Source: Hymenopus coronatus (taxonomy: Eukaryota > Arthropoda > Insecta > Mantodea > Hymenopodidae). From it: DNA of 64,000 nucleotides. The notes beneath the pieces were generated by a model. The model worked only from the letters and a program-made list of their open reading frames with translations. It did no database searches and was not told the origin of the DNA. Numbering within the stretch: the first letter of the stretch is position 1; every line of letters begins with the position of its first letter. Positions 34,358 through 46,149 of this stretch are shown piece by piece. The stretch lies in assembly GCA_030762935.1 (NCBI GenBank), contig CM060888.1:115331468-115395467 (forward strand), given 5' to 3'. The position numbers and the translations under genes are program-made.

Positions 34358-34925
34358 ATGGAGGAAATGCTTACGACATTATTGTTCAAGATGGAGAAGA
34401 AGATGGTGAAAATGGAATCCGGGATTGAGTAAATTGAGGTGCAAATGGAGTCTTGAATGGAAGAAACAAGCTGTGAAATACAGAATGTAAATTCTGGAAT
34501 AAAATAACGACAGTCAATTCGTCAATGAGAAATGATAGAGTCTGAGATAGAAAAGTTGAAGCCAGATGAGAAGAGAGAAATTAGGATGTAAAGGAAGAAA
34601 TGAAGACGGAGATGTCTAAGATGATGACGGAGGCATGACCAAAATAAAGGAACAACTGGCCGGAGTGGAGAAAGACGTAAAGGAGCTCGTTGGAAGGGTG
34701 GAAGATCATGACCAAAGGCCTTAATGCTCTTAATGCCTTAACGCACTGGAAGGAAAGGTCGACGACAGCGCAAAGGAAGTGAACGCCATCATGGAGAAGT
34801 GTTTAATGGAAAACTTAAGGAAATGAAGTTCGAAACGCATGGACGCGACATAAGATCTGCGCGCGTCAAACCACTGCAGTACGACAGAAGTCGAGGTTGG
34901 AAGTCATCCCCCGACGTTCACTGCC
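34358..34925 (+). pseudogene. Gag N-terminal coiled-coil remnant of an LTR retrotransposon
   Basis: The ATG lies 14 bases past the primer-binding site. The frame begins MEEMLTTLLFKMEKKMVKME and is broken at the next stop. In shifting frames it continues with MIESEIEKLKPDEKREIR, EEMKTEMSKMMTEA, KIKEQLAGVEKDVKELVG and ALEGKVDDSAKEVNAIMEK. Long charged coiled coils of this type form the Gag N terminus in many arthropod Gypsy-like elements. A KP.QYDR stretch with a Trp soon after (about 34870-34910) may correspond to the start of the Gag core. Everything beyond about 34925 is unrelated, so the element is truncated. Confidence 0.7.
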
Positions 34926-36035
34926 GTTACAAATATAATTTCTTTACTCCACTGGAGTTTGTTGCATCAATGTCTCTCTTACTAAATGATATAAATCAGG
35001 ACCTTGACGCTCTGTATAGATACTTTCCTATTAGTTTTAGAATTAAAAAGGACATCTCGCGCCTCAGACTTCTTTTGCTGACATATTTGGACATTGATGT
35101 TTTACGTCTTACGATTAATGTTTTACTCCGTTCTTGAACACGATAAAAGTTTATCACCATTGTTATACCCATCATGATACTACAAATCTTAAAATTGTTC
35201 ACTGTTTTAGGTGATGGTTATACCAAAAAGATATTGGCATAAACTATGTGCTTTAAGGAGTTTAGATTTTTCCAAATGTATATATCTCATGTCGTTTTAT
35301 TACAAGTTGAGATGTGTTTTGTAGCTATAATAAAATTAAGAAGCTATCTTCCATATTATTATACCCAAATACTTTTATATGCTTACGTTTAAGATAATTT
35401 TGAAAAATATATTCTCTAAAATTTCGAGGTCCACCTTTTAATGGAATTGTGAAATTTCCTCAATCGCAATACTAGAATAATCCCTTATTGTAGGTTTTAA
35501 AGCTCGCTGCCAAGATAATGAGGATATCAACAGCGAGAACGTGACAAAGACCAATGTTCTTAGCTCTGGTTTGGCCAGATGTTAAACACAGGAGGCTGTA
35601 ATGTGCAAGCTTAAGCTGTTTAGATTCTTACTTCACTTGTGTGTAATGTATGACACAAGCTTTGTAATTAAATACCGCGCATTGCAGATATAGCAGCATT
35701 CTCACGTAATGCAAAGCGTTATTTATTAGTGTTAATGCCAAGGTAGAATGCGCTGCAAACACCCTATACTTTGCCGGATGTGTAATTAAGCTTTGCCGGG
35801 AGGCCGGGCATGGTTCGAAAATATGTGCGAGAGAGAGACAGAGGCTAAACGAATGCCTATTTCTATAGAACTCGGCACGAACATCCTTTTCGTTATATAA
35901 TCTAATACGTGTGCTATATTAACAAACTGATATTTATCAATGTATTTCACTGCTGCCTGTTTTAAATGTATTTGGTGTCTGTGTCAGCTAGCAAACCAAA
36001 CTTGTGATTCACTTTTGACATTTGAAATAGTATAC
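34926..36035. other. Intergenic stretch
   Basis: Mostly A+T-rich. A mixed-composition part at 35500-35850 is unassigned. Confidence 0.4.
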
Positions 36036-36845
36036 CAAAAATCTGATGTGATCCATTACATGACTTTCTCTACATCTCTGCAACAAATTTTGTTAACAAG
36101 CTTATGCTTCTATTTACTTCACACTAATCCAGAAAAAATAGCAGAAATAGTCTTAAATCTTGCTTCCTTGTAAGTAGGAGCGAAATAAGTGATAGTCAAA
36201 AGCTGGTTGCTATGTGACTGAAGCTCCTTTGTTTATATGGACAGGAGTTGACAAATTCCTGTATGAGAAAAGTATAAGTTTTTCAAAGCTGAAACCAAAA
36301 ACAAGGAATATCTCAATAACGATCAAATCCAGGAATATATATACAATATATATCATATATACAGGGTATATATCATATATATGATATAAATTGTGTGTTT
36401 ATGGTGATCTTAATGTTTTGTTTACTAAGTTTTGTCTATTATTTACGGTTTACACGTTATGGAAAATTTAACAAAAATAACCCAGAATAAAGAGTTCTTT
36501 AGAGGCTATTCCCAGAAAATTCAAGATATCGTTTAATTTGGTATATAAATGTGTTAAATATAAGAGATTTTAATCAAAATCGTTGGAACCATTTTTGAGA
36601 AAATCAAAAATTTCGAATTTTTTTCCACGTAAAGTGCAGTTTGGGGTGGGGTGGTTTATTGAAAATCTTCATGTCGCATATTTGGGAGATACCAAACTTA
36701 AGTACCAAGTTTGTATTGAACAGTCTTTTCGTTTTTGAGCTATGCTTACCACAGCTACACATGGACCTTTTTCCAAAAATGCATGTATTTCCGGTGAAAT
36801 TTCGGTATCGTACTATGTATATAGTATGTGTAGAGAAAGTAAAAA
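36036..36845 (-). mobile_element. HER repeat copy, full length
   Basis: On the - strand it reads TTTTTACTTTCTCTACACAT to the TGTAATGGATCACATCAGATTTTT end. AAAAA flanks the left side and GTAAAAA the right, consistent with insertion at an A/T run. An (AT)-rich expansion lies at about 36335-36385. Confidence 0.9.
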
Positions 36846-37087
36846 CTGAAGTGTTCGCGACTTAAATATTTCAGGTTCTTCCTTTTGGATAAGGATTTGT
36901 CAAACAAGAGGGGCCTCCAACCATTAGAGCTCACCATCATATGTAAGCCATTGTATGCATTTTGTGACTTATTTTGTCCTACGGAGGAAGGGATGAAGAA
37001 TAGGACCCAAAATGCGACCAGATGCGAAAGAAAATGCACATTAGCAAGTATGCGTCCCTAACACTTGCAAAGATAGCTAAAATTATA

Positions 37088-37387
37088 CCGTAAATCCTCC
37101 TACCGTGAAAACAAAAATAAAACCTAAACCTCATATTGTTGGGATCTAAAAATAATTTTGAGGCATATATTGTCCATTTACATCTTATTTATATAAATAT
37201 ATATATTTATTTATAAAAATATCTTTTTTAATTTTTATTTTACAATGAAAATGTAAGACTTTATTTAAACTATATAAATAAATAATTAAGATGTAAATGG
37301 GCAATATATGGCTCAAAAATTATTTTTAGAACCGCATCAATATGAGCTTTAGATTTATGTTTCTTTTCACGTAGGAGGATTAACGAG
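37088..37387. mobile_element. Fold-back MITE with TIRs of about 115 bp
   Basis: The left arm (CCGTAAATCCTCCTACCGTG, then CCTCATATTG, ATCTAAAAATAATTTTGAGG, CATATATTG and CCATTTACATCTTA) is matched in order by the inverted right arm (CTCGTTAATCCTCCTACGTG, CTCATATTGATGCGG, CTAAAAATAATTTTTGAGCC and the rest). TA lies immediately outside both ends (37086-37087 and 37388-37389), which fits a nonautonomous element moved by a Tc1/mariner-type transposase. The centre is A+T-rich and noncoding. Confidence 0.85.
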
Positions 37388-37404
37388 TATTTTTCTTTTC
37401 ACCA

Positions 37405-37742
37405 ATTCAGCCCTGCTGCGAGCGGGAGGCCCAGAAAGAGGCATCAGTCGACCATTCAAGCAACAAGATATCTTTACGCAACACCATCCCGCCACAACGC
37501 ACCAATCGCCGTTGCCTGGCCCTATAACATTCAAACAGATTAAAGGAAATGATGGACATGTAATTTATCGTAAAAGAGGAACTACCCTAACATTCGCTGA
37601 ATACCCAGGGGAAGGTTTGCAATGGGAATCGAACGCGGGCGTCCGGAACGCCAATCTTATATGGTGCAGCTCGCTCGGTAATTACTCCCTTAAACCATTG
37701 GCTGCAATTTCTCGCTTCACCGCTGCTAAAGCGCGCTGGTAT
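37405..37742 (-). mobile_element. tRNA-derived SINE, third family
   Basis: On the - strand the head is ATTACCGAGCGAGCTGCACC (A box) and GCGTTCGATTCCCATTGC (B box, around 37625-37642). The body continues to GGCCTCCCGCTCGCAGCAGG. It lies almost directly against the fold-back element. No A-tail was found at the body end, so the copy may be truncated. Confidence 0.6.
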
Positions 37743-37953
37743 GGTCTTTAAGAATATTTTGGCAGTCAAAAACTTCACCCATATTGTATATGGTACTTTG
37801 TGCTCGATGTCCATTTGTATGAGTCATCAAATTTCTCTGACATAAATCCATAACTTTTTATGAACCTTTCGTGCACACTCGGCAGTGTTAATAGACATAA
37901 TTTCTATTGTAATTTTTTCACTGGGTTTCTCCAATGTATGTGGTAGGCTCGTA

Positions 37954-38634
37954 TTTTTACTTTCTCTAGCCCGTATGTACAATATACATGGATAGAGAAA
38001 GTGTTGTATTTCACCCAGAAATTTCATACCGAGATTTCACTGGAAATACATGCTTTGGGATCCCCTGAATAACAAAAAGCACTTTAGAAACATGTCCGTG
38101 TATGGGTCTGTCTGTGTAGCATAGCTCAAAACCGATAAGTCGGTTAAATATCAAACTTGGTATGTATATAAAAGTTTAGAATCTTCCAAGAATTCGACGA
38201 AGATTTACAAGAAAATACCCCTACCCCAAACTACCCTTTCCTTGAAACATTTTCCGAAAATTTTGATTTTCTCAAAAATGGCTGAAACGATTTTGTTTAA
38301 AATGACATATATTTAAGACATTTTCATGGCATTTTCTTGAATTTTTTGGGAATAGCCTCAGACCTCTTAATTCTGGTTTCTTTTATATAGCTGGTAAACC
38401 GTAAGAGATAGACAAAAGGTTACTACACAAAACACACAATTTATGTAATATGCATTTTTTGTCATCTCTCTTTTGTTTGCTCCTAGCAAACTACTTACAA
38501 AGCATCATGTAATAAGGCTATTTCTGGTAATGTTTATCGTGATTAGCACGATGCAGATAAAACAAGAATCTTCGTAGGATAAGTTGTTTTATGGAACAGC
38601 TAGAGAAAGCCATGCTAGTGGAACCCAGCTTTTT
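37954..38634 (+). mobile_element. HER repeat copy, first of a tandem pair
   Basis: It starts TTTTTACTTTCTCTAGCCCG. A deletion removes the part between the TCATATACATTTTTT block and TCTCTTTTGTTTGCTCCTAG. It ends CTAGAGAAAGCCATGCTAGTGG with the T-run shared with the next copy. Confidence 0.9.
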
Positions 38635-39466
38635 ATTTTCTCTCGCGAATGTATACATGTATATAATAGGTAGAAAAGGTATTGTATATCCACCCAAAAA
38701 TCCGATACCGAGATTCCAACCCAAAATATATGTTTTGAGATGCCCTGAATAAAAAAAATATTTTAAGAAAAAGGTCACTGTGTGTGTATATCTCCGTACA
38801 GCAGGACTCAAAAACAAAAAATCCGTTATATACCAAACTTGGTATGTAAGTTTAGTATCTCCCAAGGACACAACACGATTTTCAAGAAAATTCCCCTACC
38901 TCAAATTGGTCTTTAGATGGAAAATTTTTCGAAAATTTTTGATTTTTTAAAAAACTGTGCTAATAATTTTTATTAAAATGATTTATATTAAAGATATTTG
39001 CATGGCAAATACAATTTACGTCTAGAATTTCCTAGGAATAGCCTCTGAAATCTTCATCATCCTGAATGCCTTTTGCATAGCTTATAAATCGTAAAAAATA
39101 GAAATAATTTACTCAACCAAAATTTTTAGATCTCATCAGAACACACAATTTAGGCCCTTTAAATTTTTGTTGTATAACTAAACATTTTCGAGTTATTCTT
39201 TGTTGGCTTCAATTTTAAAATATTTATACGTACTTAGGAAGTCGTCCGCCTTTCTTTTGTTTTACTCCGGGCATTCAAAAAACGAATAGCGACAGCTTTT
39301 AAAACATTTGATTAATCCTTTAGCATAGTGCATCCCCTTTGTTCCCTTCTACTTATAAGGAACTAAGTATCTTAATTAGCATAGTGTAGAAAGAAGAATC
39401 ATTTTTGTAGGAAGTTTGTTTGCAGAACAGGTAGAGAAAGTCATGTGAATGGAACAGATATTTTTT
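38635..39466 (+). mobile_element. HER repeat copy, second of a tandem pair
   Basis: It begins TTTCTCTCGCGAATGTATAC immediately at the end of the preceding copy and ends GGTAGAGAAAGTCATGTGAATGG. The two members differ by many substitutions and indels, so this is not a recent tandem duplication. Confidence 0.9.
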
Positions 39467-42214
39467 TCAGTGCTCCCAAAATAATATAAGAATAGCACCG
39501 CGAGTTCATAAAAGAGGATAACTTCAGCAAAGCAGGCAGTTACCAGCTTAGAGACTGCTTCTAAATATTTTAACTAAAGGGAATGTAGGAGACCTCGACT
39601 TCAAATTTTACTGGGGATAAACAAGGTCTATTAATTACTCGCTTATGGATATTAAACTGATTCATGTTACCAAACCTTTAATTATGTTTATTAATTTGAG
39701 TGCTTCCTACGCACTTCCATTTGCTCATTTTAGTTGGATACTGGTTTTAAGTGCTTTTTTTTTTATACTTCCGTTTAACGTATCCCTTAGTAGTAACGGC
39801 TTTGCCTTTATATGAATCAATGCAAAATGAAGCCTTTTCTACAGTTCTAATTGTACTTGCTTTATTTTATATCAGTCAAATCAAAGAAAAGGAAAGTATG
39901 TGTGCGACTTGAATTACAATCGTGGTTATTTCTTCTCTAAAAGTATATTATTTTGTTAATCTAGCATCGATTTCCAGTCCTGATTAACGCTTTTAATTCA
40001 GATTCCCCTCTCCTTTTCTAATTTATATCACTTTAACTACTTGCCATATCGACGGATGTCCTAGGTAATACTTCGTGAGGAACTGTTAGTCTTCTAGTTC
40101 TGATACCATCTTGCTTTGTCATATGTCCACAGAAACCTTAGTGTTAGGCAACTGTATCTCTCGTTCTACATGAGCAACACAGATGACATTAAACGAAAAT
40201 GTTAACTTTAAGTTTAATCTGTTTTCTTTTCTTCCTAGGTAAATCCTCCGATACACCAGATCTACCAACACCTTCAAACATTTCATCATGATGAAATTTT
40301 GGTTCTCTTTTAGGACAATGTTTAAGAGTTCAAAACATAACAGGTTTATTTTTGAGTGCCGTCCAGTACCTGCTTGGATTATCTATCATCTGAACATTCC
40401 CTATTACCATCTGTTTTCTTTTTATATTATTTTAGACATGATAAAAAACATGCTCATGGTTAGTGTGGTCTGCCCACGGGATTTGAACCCGGGACTTACC
40501 AAATGGGCCATGTACGTTTATTTATTTTAATGTCGTGGGATGACTAATTACCTTTTCTGTATTATTAATTTTTACTGAAGTTTATAAATTAGAAGCACAG
40601 ACAGGAAATAATGAAGTAAAATGTTAATTTATTTCTTGACATGCAGTTTATTCCAAACTAGAATGAAACACGAAGAAATTAAACGGGATAGTTAGTTTGA
40701 TAATTGTAGGTGCTAGATTTTAGTCGTGAGTAAATGTGAGTAACTTTACACTACTCTGATTAAATAATTTAATTATTATCAAAATTAAGATAGTGTGAAT
40801 TCACTTTTATTTCAATTAGTACTTTTCCATTTCTAGCAGTACAGTAAAGTTTTCTGCAAGCAGAATGTCTGCAAATTGATCCTTTAACAGTTTTAAAATA
40901 AGAAAACAATTGCCTGCGACATTTAGTTTTATTATAAAATATATTTATACCATTAAATCAGTTGATTCTGAAGAAGAAGAAGAAGAAGAAGAAGAAGACG
41001 AAAATTGCCTATGTAAAACTTAATTAATTTCAAACAAAAATAACCATTATAAGACATATTTCAACTAAAACTAGAAACAAACTCAAAAAGAAGAAAAACA
41101 AAACAGTGGCAAGGCGAGATTAAAGCCGCATTCTGGCAAGGTTAAATTTGCTAATTTTATGACCTTTGGCTTAAACTATTTAAGACTTCAGATTAAATTT
41201 TATACAGAATGAAAATGCATGTTTTCTAAGTTCACCCATCTGATTTTATACAATAAGTTAATCTATAATTGTACCATGTTTTGGTTAAAAGTAAAAATTA
41301 CTTTAAAAATAACCAACCATGTTATTAACAACAAAGTAGATCCACAACATTTAATTTGACTGACTTCCATTTTCTTCGTCAGAAAGAGTCATCACAGAAA
41401 AAGCTGTTCAAAGTAAAAATGGAAGAAACTATCACATATATACCTATTTATAAAGAATTTTTGCCAAACATAAGTTATTTAATTAACAATTTTAGAGAAA
41501 AATCACCTAAAACAAGGGCTTGAGTTTACCTTTCTATTTCATAGTGTGGGAGTTTTGATTTTTATGTGAAGTATTTCGGGTTTTACAATACAAATGCGTT
41601 AATTACGTGAAATTACGATACCGTTTATAAAAGTGTATCTAAAGCATAGGAATTATGATTACAATATGATATAATGCATATAAAATAGGAAACACCAATA
41701 TGAAAGACCGCACAAAAAAAATAAATGTGTTTCAGGGGGTTGGTCAATTTCCGACATTTAGTTTACCCTTAATCTAACAATGTGAAGACATTATTTTACT
41801 ATGTACCTATCACTTCACTAAGATTAGAAGCGAAATTTTAGCAGGAGTTTTATTTAAATTAGGTGGTTATAGGTTATTACGGGTATTTGAATATTTAATA
41901 GGAATTGGTATATTAATAAATTTATTTTGTATTTCATGTTCTATCCTTGCTAGGATCCAGGCACTTCCACGATTTCTGCTGTTTCTCTGACTAGGTGTCC
42001 TTCTAGAATTGCTTTGAACTGAAACGATGCTTCACATAAAGTTTGTTTATGTACGATTATGCACCCGATTACAAAGTTCGGAGAGCTTTGTATGGGGTAC
42101 GTTATTAGCATGATGTTTTTCACGAAAGTACAATCCAAGTTTCAAGGAATATGTTGTTATAACAGCACGCGAAGCCTGTTCATAAAATTATTTTGTGTTG
42201 ATATTCATTCTTTC
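39467..42214. other. Longest stretch without HER copies; no gene seen
   Basis: A+T-rich with a (GAA)n microsatellite at 40970-40998 and a tRNA-like B box on the - strand at about 40480. I looked for exons on both strands and found none I could support. Confidence 0.4.
40470..40520 (-). mobile_element. tRNA-like fragment (SINE head remnant)
   Basis: On the - strand GTCCCGGGTTCAAATCCCGT GGGCAGACC has a perfect B box. The A-box side reads only TGGCCCATTTGG, and no acceptor stem forms. Confidence 0.45.
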
Positions 42215-42929
42215 AATTTTTCTACTACATAAATTAAGTAGGGAAAAAATGTATTTTTTCCAAAAATTCTATACGGAGATTTCATCGAAGAACACATTTT
42301 GAGGCAGATTTTGAAACTCCCCGAATGTCTCAAAACAAACAAAAATCAAATCGATATCAGTATCTTCCAAGAATCCCCCTACTCCAATACTACTACTTAC
42401 ATGGAATATTTTCAAATCATTCCATTTTCTCAAAACTATCCACAAGGATTCTGGTTAAAAAGTCAAATATTTAATAAATTTACAAGAAAAATAAAACTAT
42501 ATCTTCAATGTTCTGGGAATATCATCTGAAGTCACCTTCATTTTGGATAACATTTGCATAACTGATAACCACAAGTAATTGACAAAATCTTACTCAAAAA
42601 TAGTTAAAATATACAATTTATATGAAGTATTTTTTTATGCAGTTGACAATTTCCGAGTTATTATTTATACTTTTCTCAAATTAGAAGGCGTAATTCACTA
42701 TTATTTTTTATCTTAATCATGCAAATAGACCATCACTAAGAGACAATCTCTAAAAATTTGAAGCCTAGTGTATTCACCGTGAACGTATAAGAAAATACGC
42801 AATAAAGCGATTTCTGTTAATATTCATCTTGTTTGGTATAGAGTAGATAGATGTACAAGCTTTTGTAAGAACAGTTTGTTACAGAAAAGGTAGAGAAAGT
42901 TATATGAATGTAACACATCCAAGTTTTAT
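42215..42929 (+). mobile_element. HER repeat copy, divergent, first of a tandem pair
   Basis: CTATACGGAGATTTCATCG, TTCTGGGAATATCATCTGAA and GGTAGAGAAAGTTATATGAA mark it. It lacks the GT-rich block. Confidence 0.8.
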
Positions 42930-43204
42930 ATCAAGGGTCACGTGTCTTTTTGTCTATGGCCAGAGTAACTAAAAGCAAAATATCGGCTAAATAACAAACT
43001 TGGTACTGTGCTTATGTGTAGTATCGTCCATGGTGGAGTTTTAGAAAGCTTTAATATTGTAAAAAAATGTTTCGAACGGTTTTATTTAAAATACCACGTG
43101 GTTGAAGTTTTTTCAGGGCAAATGTAATGCATGTTTTCTGATAAAGCCTCTGAAGTACTCTTATTTTGGATGATTTTTGCATAACAGGTAAACCGTAAGA
43201 CAGG
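42930..43204 (+). mobile_element. HER repeat, middle fragment, second of a tandem pair
   Basis: It begins inside the GT-rich block (GGGTCACGTGTCTTTTTGTC) and stops after GGTAAACCGTAAGACAGG. It abuts the previous copy's AACACATCC end. Confidence 0.7.
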
Positions 43205-43227
43205 CGCCCAGTTGGTTGCTTATTGAG

Positions 43228-43295
43228 TCAAGTAGAGAGATAGAGAGAGGGAGAGATAGAAATAGAGATAGAGATAGAGAGTGAGAGAGAGATAA
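43228..43295. repeat. (GA)n-rich microsatellite
   Basis: GAGAGA and GATAGA units alternate irregularly. Confidence 0.85.
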
Positions 43296-43334
43296 TGACT
43301 TTGGTCTTGAGAATCGTATACTGCTAAAAAGCTA

Positions 43335-43488
43335 TGAACCGTTGAATTAATTGTTTTTTCGACACCAGCCGTATGTAGGATAGGAGTTGGATGGGTAGAG
43401 TCAGACTAAAAAATAGCCGGGATTTGAACCACGGATCTTCCAGTCTCTAACTGGTTGCTCTACCACTGAGCTACCGTGGCAACAGCCG
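43335..43488 (-). mobile_element. tRNA-derived SINE, fourth family
   Basis: On the - strand GCCACGGTAGCTCAGTGGTA (A box), an anticodon-arm-like ACCAGTTAGAGACTGG and GTGGTTCAAATCCCGGC (B box) keep almost a full tRNA shape. The acceptor strands do not pair and the sequence runs on into a body (AGTCTGACTCTACCCATCC), so I call a SINE. The body phrase ATTAATTGTTTTTTC with CAGCCGTATG recurs at 43653. Confidence 0.7.
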
Positions 43489-43812
43489 GCATAGTATTGC
43501 ATTTTTTAACTGATTCGCATGCTTCCCGGTAAACCACAAGGTGATCTCAAATTATTTCAAGATGGCAACCCCAATGGCAACATACAATGTTGTAAGTACT
43601 TTAAGTCCCAGGATTCTTAATACAGCCAAATATTATGGTCAATTGGTATTGGATTAATTGTTTTTTCACACAAGCCGTGTATGAACCGTTATTTAGGGCG
43701 GTAGTTTGTTAACACATTTTGTTTAGGAAGATCATCATTGTGGGTTATCAAACATTTTCATAATATATCTATTATAGGTTCATAAGTAGCAGAATAATTG
43801 TCCTATTTCTTA

Positions 43813-43849
<37 letters not shown>

Positions 43850-43908
43850 TATATTTCTGATATGAACATATTTCATAGGTGACAGTCAATTTTGTCAGCT
43901 AACAAGGT
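43489..43908. other. Intergenic A+T-rich stretch
   Basis: A second piece of the preceding SINE body (43649-43685) and a (TTA)n tract at 43815-43850 lie here. Nothing else is assigned. Confidence 0.45.
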
Positions 43909-44353
43909 TATGGCGGGTGTTTTCTGGGATGCACAGGAAATTATTTTTATTCATTAATTGGAAAAGGTGACTACTGTTGACTGGTGATTACTACGCAAGC
44001 TTACTGCAATGGTTAAGTGATGAGATGAAAAGAAAAATACCTCATTTGGCAAATAAAAAAAAATTCTTTTTCATCACGACAATGCTCCAGCCCATTGTCA
44101 TTTCAATGGGAAAAATGTGCTAATTAAAGTTGGAATTGCTTGAACATCCACACTATTCGCCAGTGACTACCACCTGTTCGCAAATTTCAAAGCATTTCTT
44201 GGAGGACGAAGATTTCACAGCAGCGAGGTCATTGATGCGGTAAACAGATATTTTGAGAACCTTGATAAATCGCGCTACAGAGATCGTTTAATTAAATTAG
44301 AACACCGATATGACAAATGTATTAGCATTTCTGGAGATTATGTTGAGAAATAA
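43909..44353 (+). pseudogene. Mariner transposase C-terminal half
   Basis: VFWDAQEIIFIH, a stop, LEKVTTVDW, then GDYYASLLQWLSDEMKRKIP and FFHHDNAPAH with the second catalytic Asp. The YSPDLAP motif has suffered a deletion with frameshift, but SDYHLFANFKAFLGGRRF carries the third Asp. It ends with NRYFENLDKSRYRDRLIKLE and HRYDKCISISGDYVEK before a TAA. This is the normal C terminus of mariner transposases. The N-terminal half is absent. The fragment ends about 80 bases before the THAP-like exon. Confidence 0.85.
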
Positions 44354-44432
44354 AGCAAAAGAAAAAAAAAAGAATTTTTTAAATGCTGTTTTCATTGAGA
44401 GGCCCGGGACTTATCAGCCGACCCTCGCAGTT

Positions 44433-45036
44433 TTTTGTGCGGCTCTAAATTGTGCAAACATCATTAGGCGAAGGTTCTATAAGTTTTATCGCGTTCCTGC
44501 TGACCTCGAAAGAAGAAAGAAATTTCTGATTAATTCTGAGCGCAAAGATTAGATACCGACAACAAATGATTACCTTTGTAAAGTAAGTCAGACAAGGAAT
44601 TAATTTTCTGGAGAAAAATATCTCTACTGTGTTATTTGATAGTCTTTGGGGGGGGGCGGAACCATTTTATACCAGCACGTAAAAGCTATAATACATGATA
44701 CTTAATTTAAGCTTTGAAAACAAGGTGTCAGTGATTATAGCTTGGTAAAAATTTGCTGCTACAACAGTTCGAGAGATCGAATTTCTTCTATAACAATTGT
44801 CTTGTATTTCCAACATCAAGTCAACCTAAGTTGACTTTATAAAGTATTAAAAGTATCTAGCACAATAAAATAAATTTAAACATAAGTTTTCACAGGCACA
44901 GTTCGAGGAAAGCCAGTTTGAGCTTAACCTTGCCAATGGGTAAAGGAAGCTCAAGCCTAAAGTTATACCAACAATTTTTAATGTGTCTAATTCACCAGAT
45001 AGAATTACAATCCAAAGATACATTTACTAAATATAC
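44433..45036 (+). pseudogene. THAP-domain gene, two decayed exons in phase
   Basis: Exon 1 (about 44433-44582) reads FCAALNCANIIRRRFYKFYR, VPADLERRKKFL and, after a TAG, IPTTNDYLCK. It is followed by a strong donor, GTAAGT (44583-44588). Exon 2 begins after the acceptor TTTTCACAG at 44896 with AQFEESQFELNLANG, a TAA, then RKLKPKVIPTIFN, and may run to the donor GTAAGTAAG at 45037. Both junctions are in phase 0. Joining them gives C-x4-C-x41-C-x2-[Q]-F, exactly the C2CH spacing of a THAP zinc finger with its final His as Gln, plus the FEESQFE and VIPT-F features of the domain end. THAP proteins bind DNA as transcription factors or P-type transposases. The start codon is not identified, and two stops plus the H-to-Q change imply a pseudogene. 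Confidence 0.75.
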
Positions 45037-45711
45037 GTAAGTAAGCCTGGAGATTAAATATATGCGTCTTTATTATTCATAGACATTTACAGAATTTCTT
45101 TAAAGTAATGGACTAAGCTCACAGGAATTTCATTTTGGCTTCCTAATTTAAAAGAATTATGAAATGGTTATTTCATTAATTTTCCAGAATAGGTAGAGCT
45201 CTAATTAGGTCTTAAAATGGAATCTGTATTAAATAAAACCTAACCATAAGCAGTCATATTCAATTCTGAGCGTATGTGATTGTAAAATCGTGACAGTGTC
45301 ACAGTTTTAATCATTAATCGAGGAGCTCTCTTTTTAGCATAAATTAGCTTTTTAAAAAGGACAAAATTAATTAAGAACTATAATTATTTCAAATATTTTT
45401 AAATTTTAATTTGACATAATATTATCTATTTAAATATTACTTATCTATATGTAAAAATCTTAATTCCTTTATAGACAACTTCTCATTAAAAGTGACTTTA
45501 TTAACATAAAATGTAGAAATGCACAAATAGGAATTTATTTACGTAAAATCAATATGATTGATTATGGATACAACACACATTTAAATATTATCATGTTAAA
45601 TTCATACAGTAATGCCATATATTTCTATGTTAATCATATCTATACAGTGAAGGAAAGTATTATGAGATGACATTAACTATATTTTCTCAAAATGCAAAAT
45701 GCTTGTATTGA

Positions 45712-45864
45712 AATACAATAGCAACCACTTTTGAAGAGACAGTATCCGTGAGAGCTACCAGTCAGAAGAAAACACTTGGGATTACCATCCAAGAACTGCA
45801 AAACAGAGTTATATTTTTGGAAAAGCGGGTAGCGAAAACAAACGGCGTAAAACCTATACTTTGA
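45712..45864 (+). pseudogene. Candidate C-terminal coiled-coil exon of the THAP-like gene
   Basis: Fifty codons are open: ATTFEETVSVRATSQKKTLG, then ITIQELQNRVIFLEKRVAKT and a TGA at 45862. The KTL..KI.EL...V..LEK.. heptad resembles the short C-terminal coiled coil found in many THAP proteins. A candidate acceptor is AATACAATAG (ending 45721), but its phase does not fit exon 2 ending at 45036, so an intervening exon, another acceptor or decay would be needed. The linkage is an inference from position and strand. Confidence 0.4.
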
Positions 45865-46149
45865 TTAAACATTAAAGGACTGTGATTCATACCAACACTG
45901 TGAGTTATTTATTTTAGCAAATAACGTATATTCAAAATGTTGACACTGTTACCTCTGTGTTAGCATGTATATCTTTCATGTCAGTTTGTTACAGATACAC
46001 ACCCTTGTAAACTGGAAACTGTAATAAATTTTCTGTGTCAAAATTTAGATTATAAAGAAATATGCATGGTCATGTAATGCGATAATTGAGTTTTACAATA
46101 ATTATCTCATCATCTAAAGGACGTTAAATATTACAATCTTTTCAAGAAT

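Noticed and set aside
37587..37814. Overlapping open frames on both strands
   Set aside because: They coincide with the SINE on the - strand and have no protein similarity that I can see.
40040..40170. Possible C-terminal LINE fragment on the - strand (a segment like LRF.GHMTK.DG.RTRRL)
   Set aside because: A GH.-type motif alone is weak and neighbouring sequence does not continue the family.
43408..43488. Possible genuine tRNA gene
   Set aside because: The D, anticodon and T arms look good but the acceptor ends do not pair and a SINE body follows.
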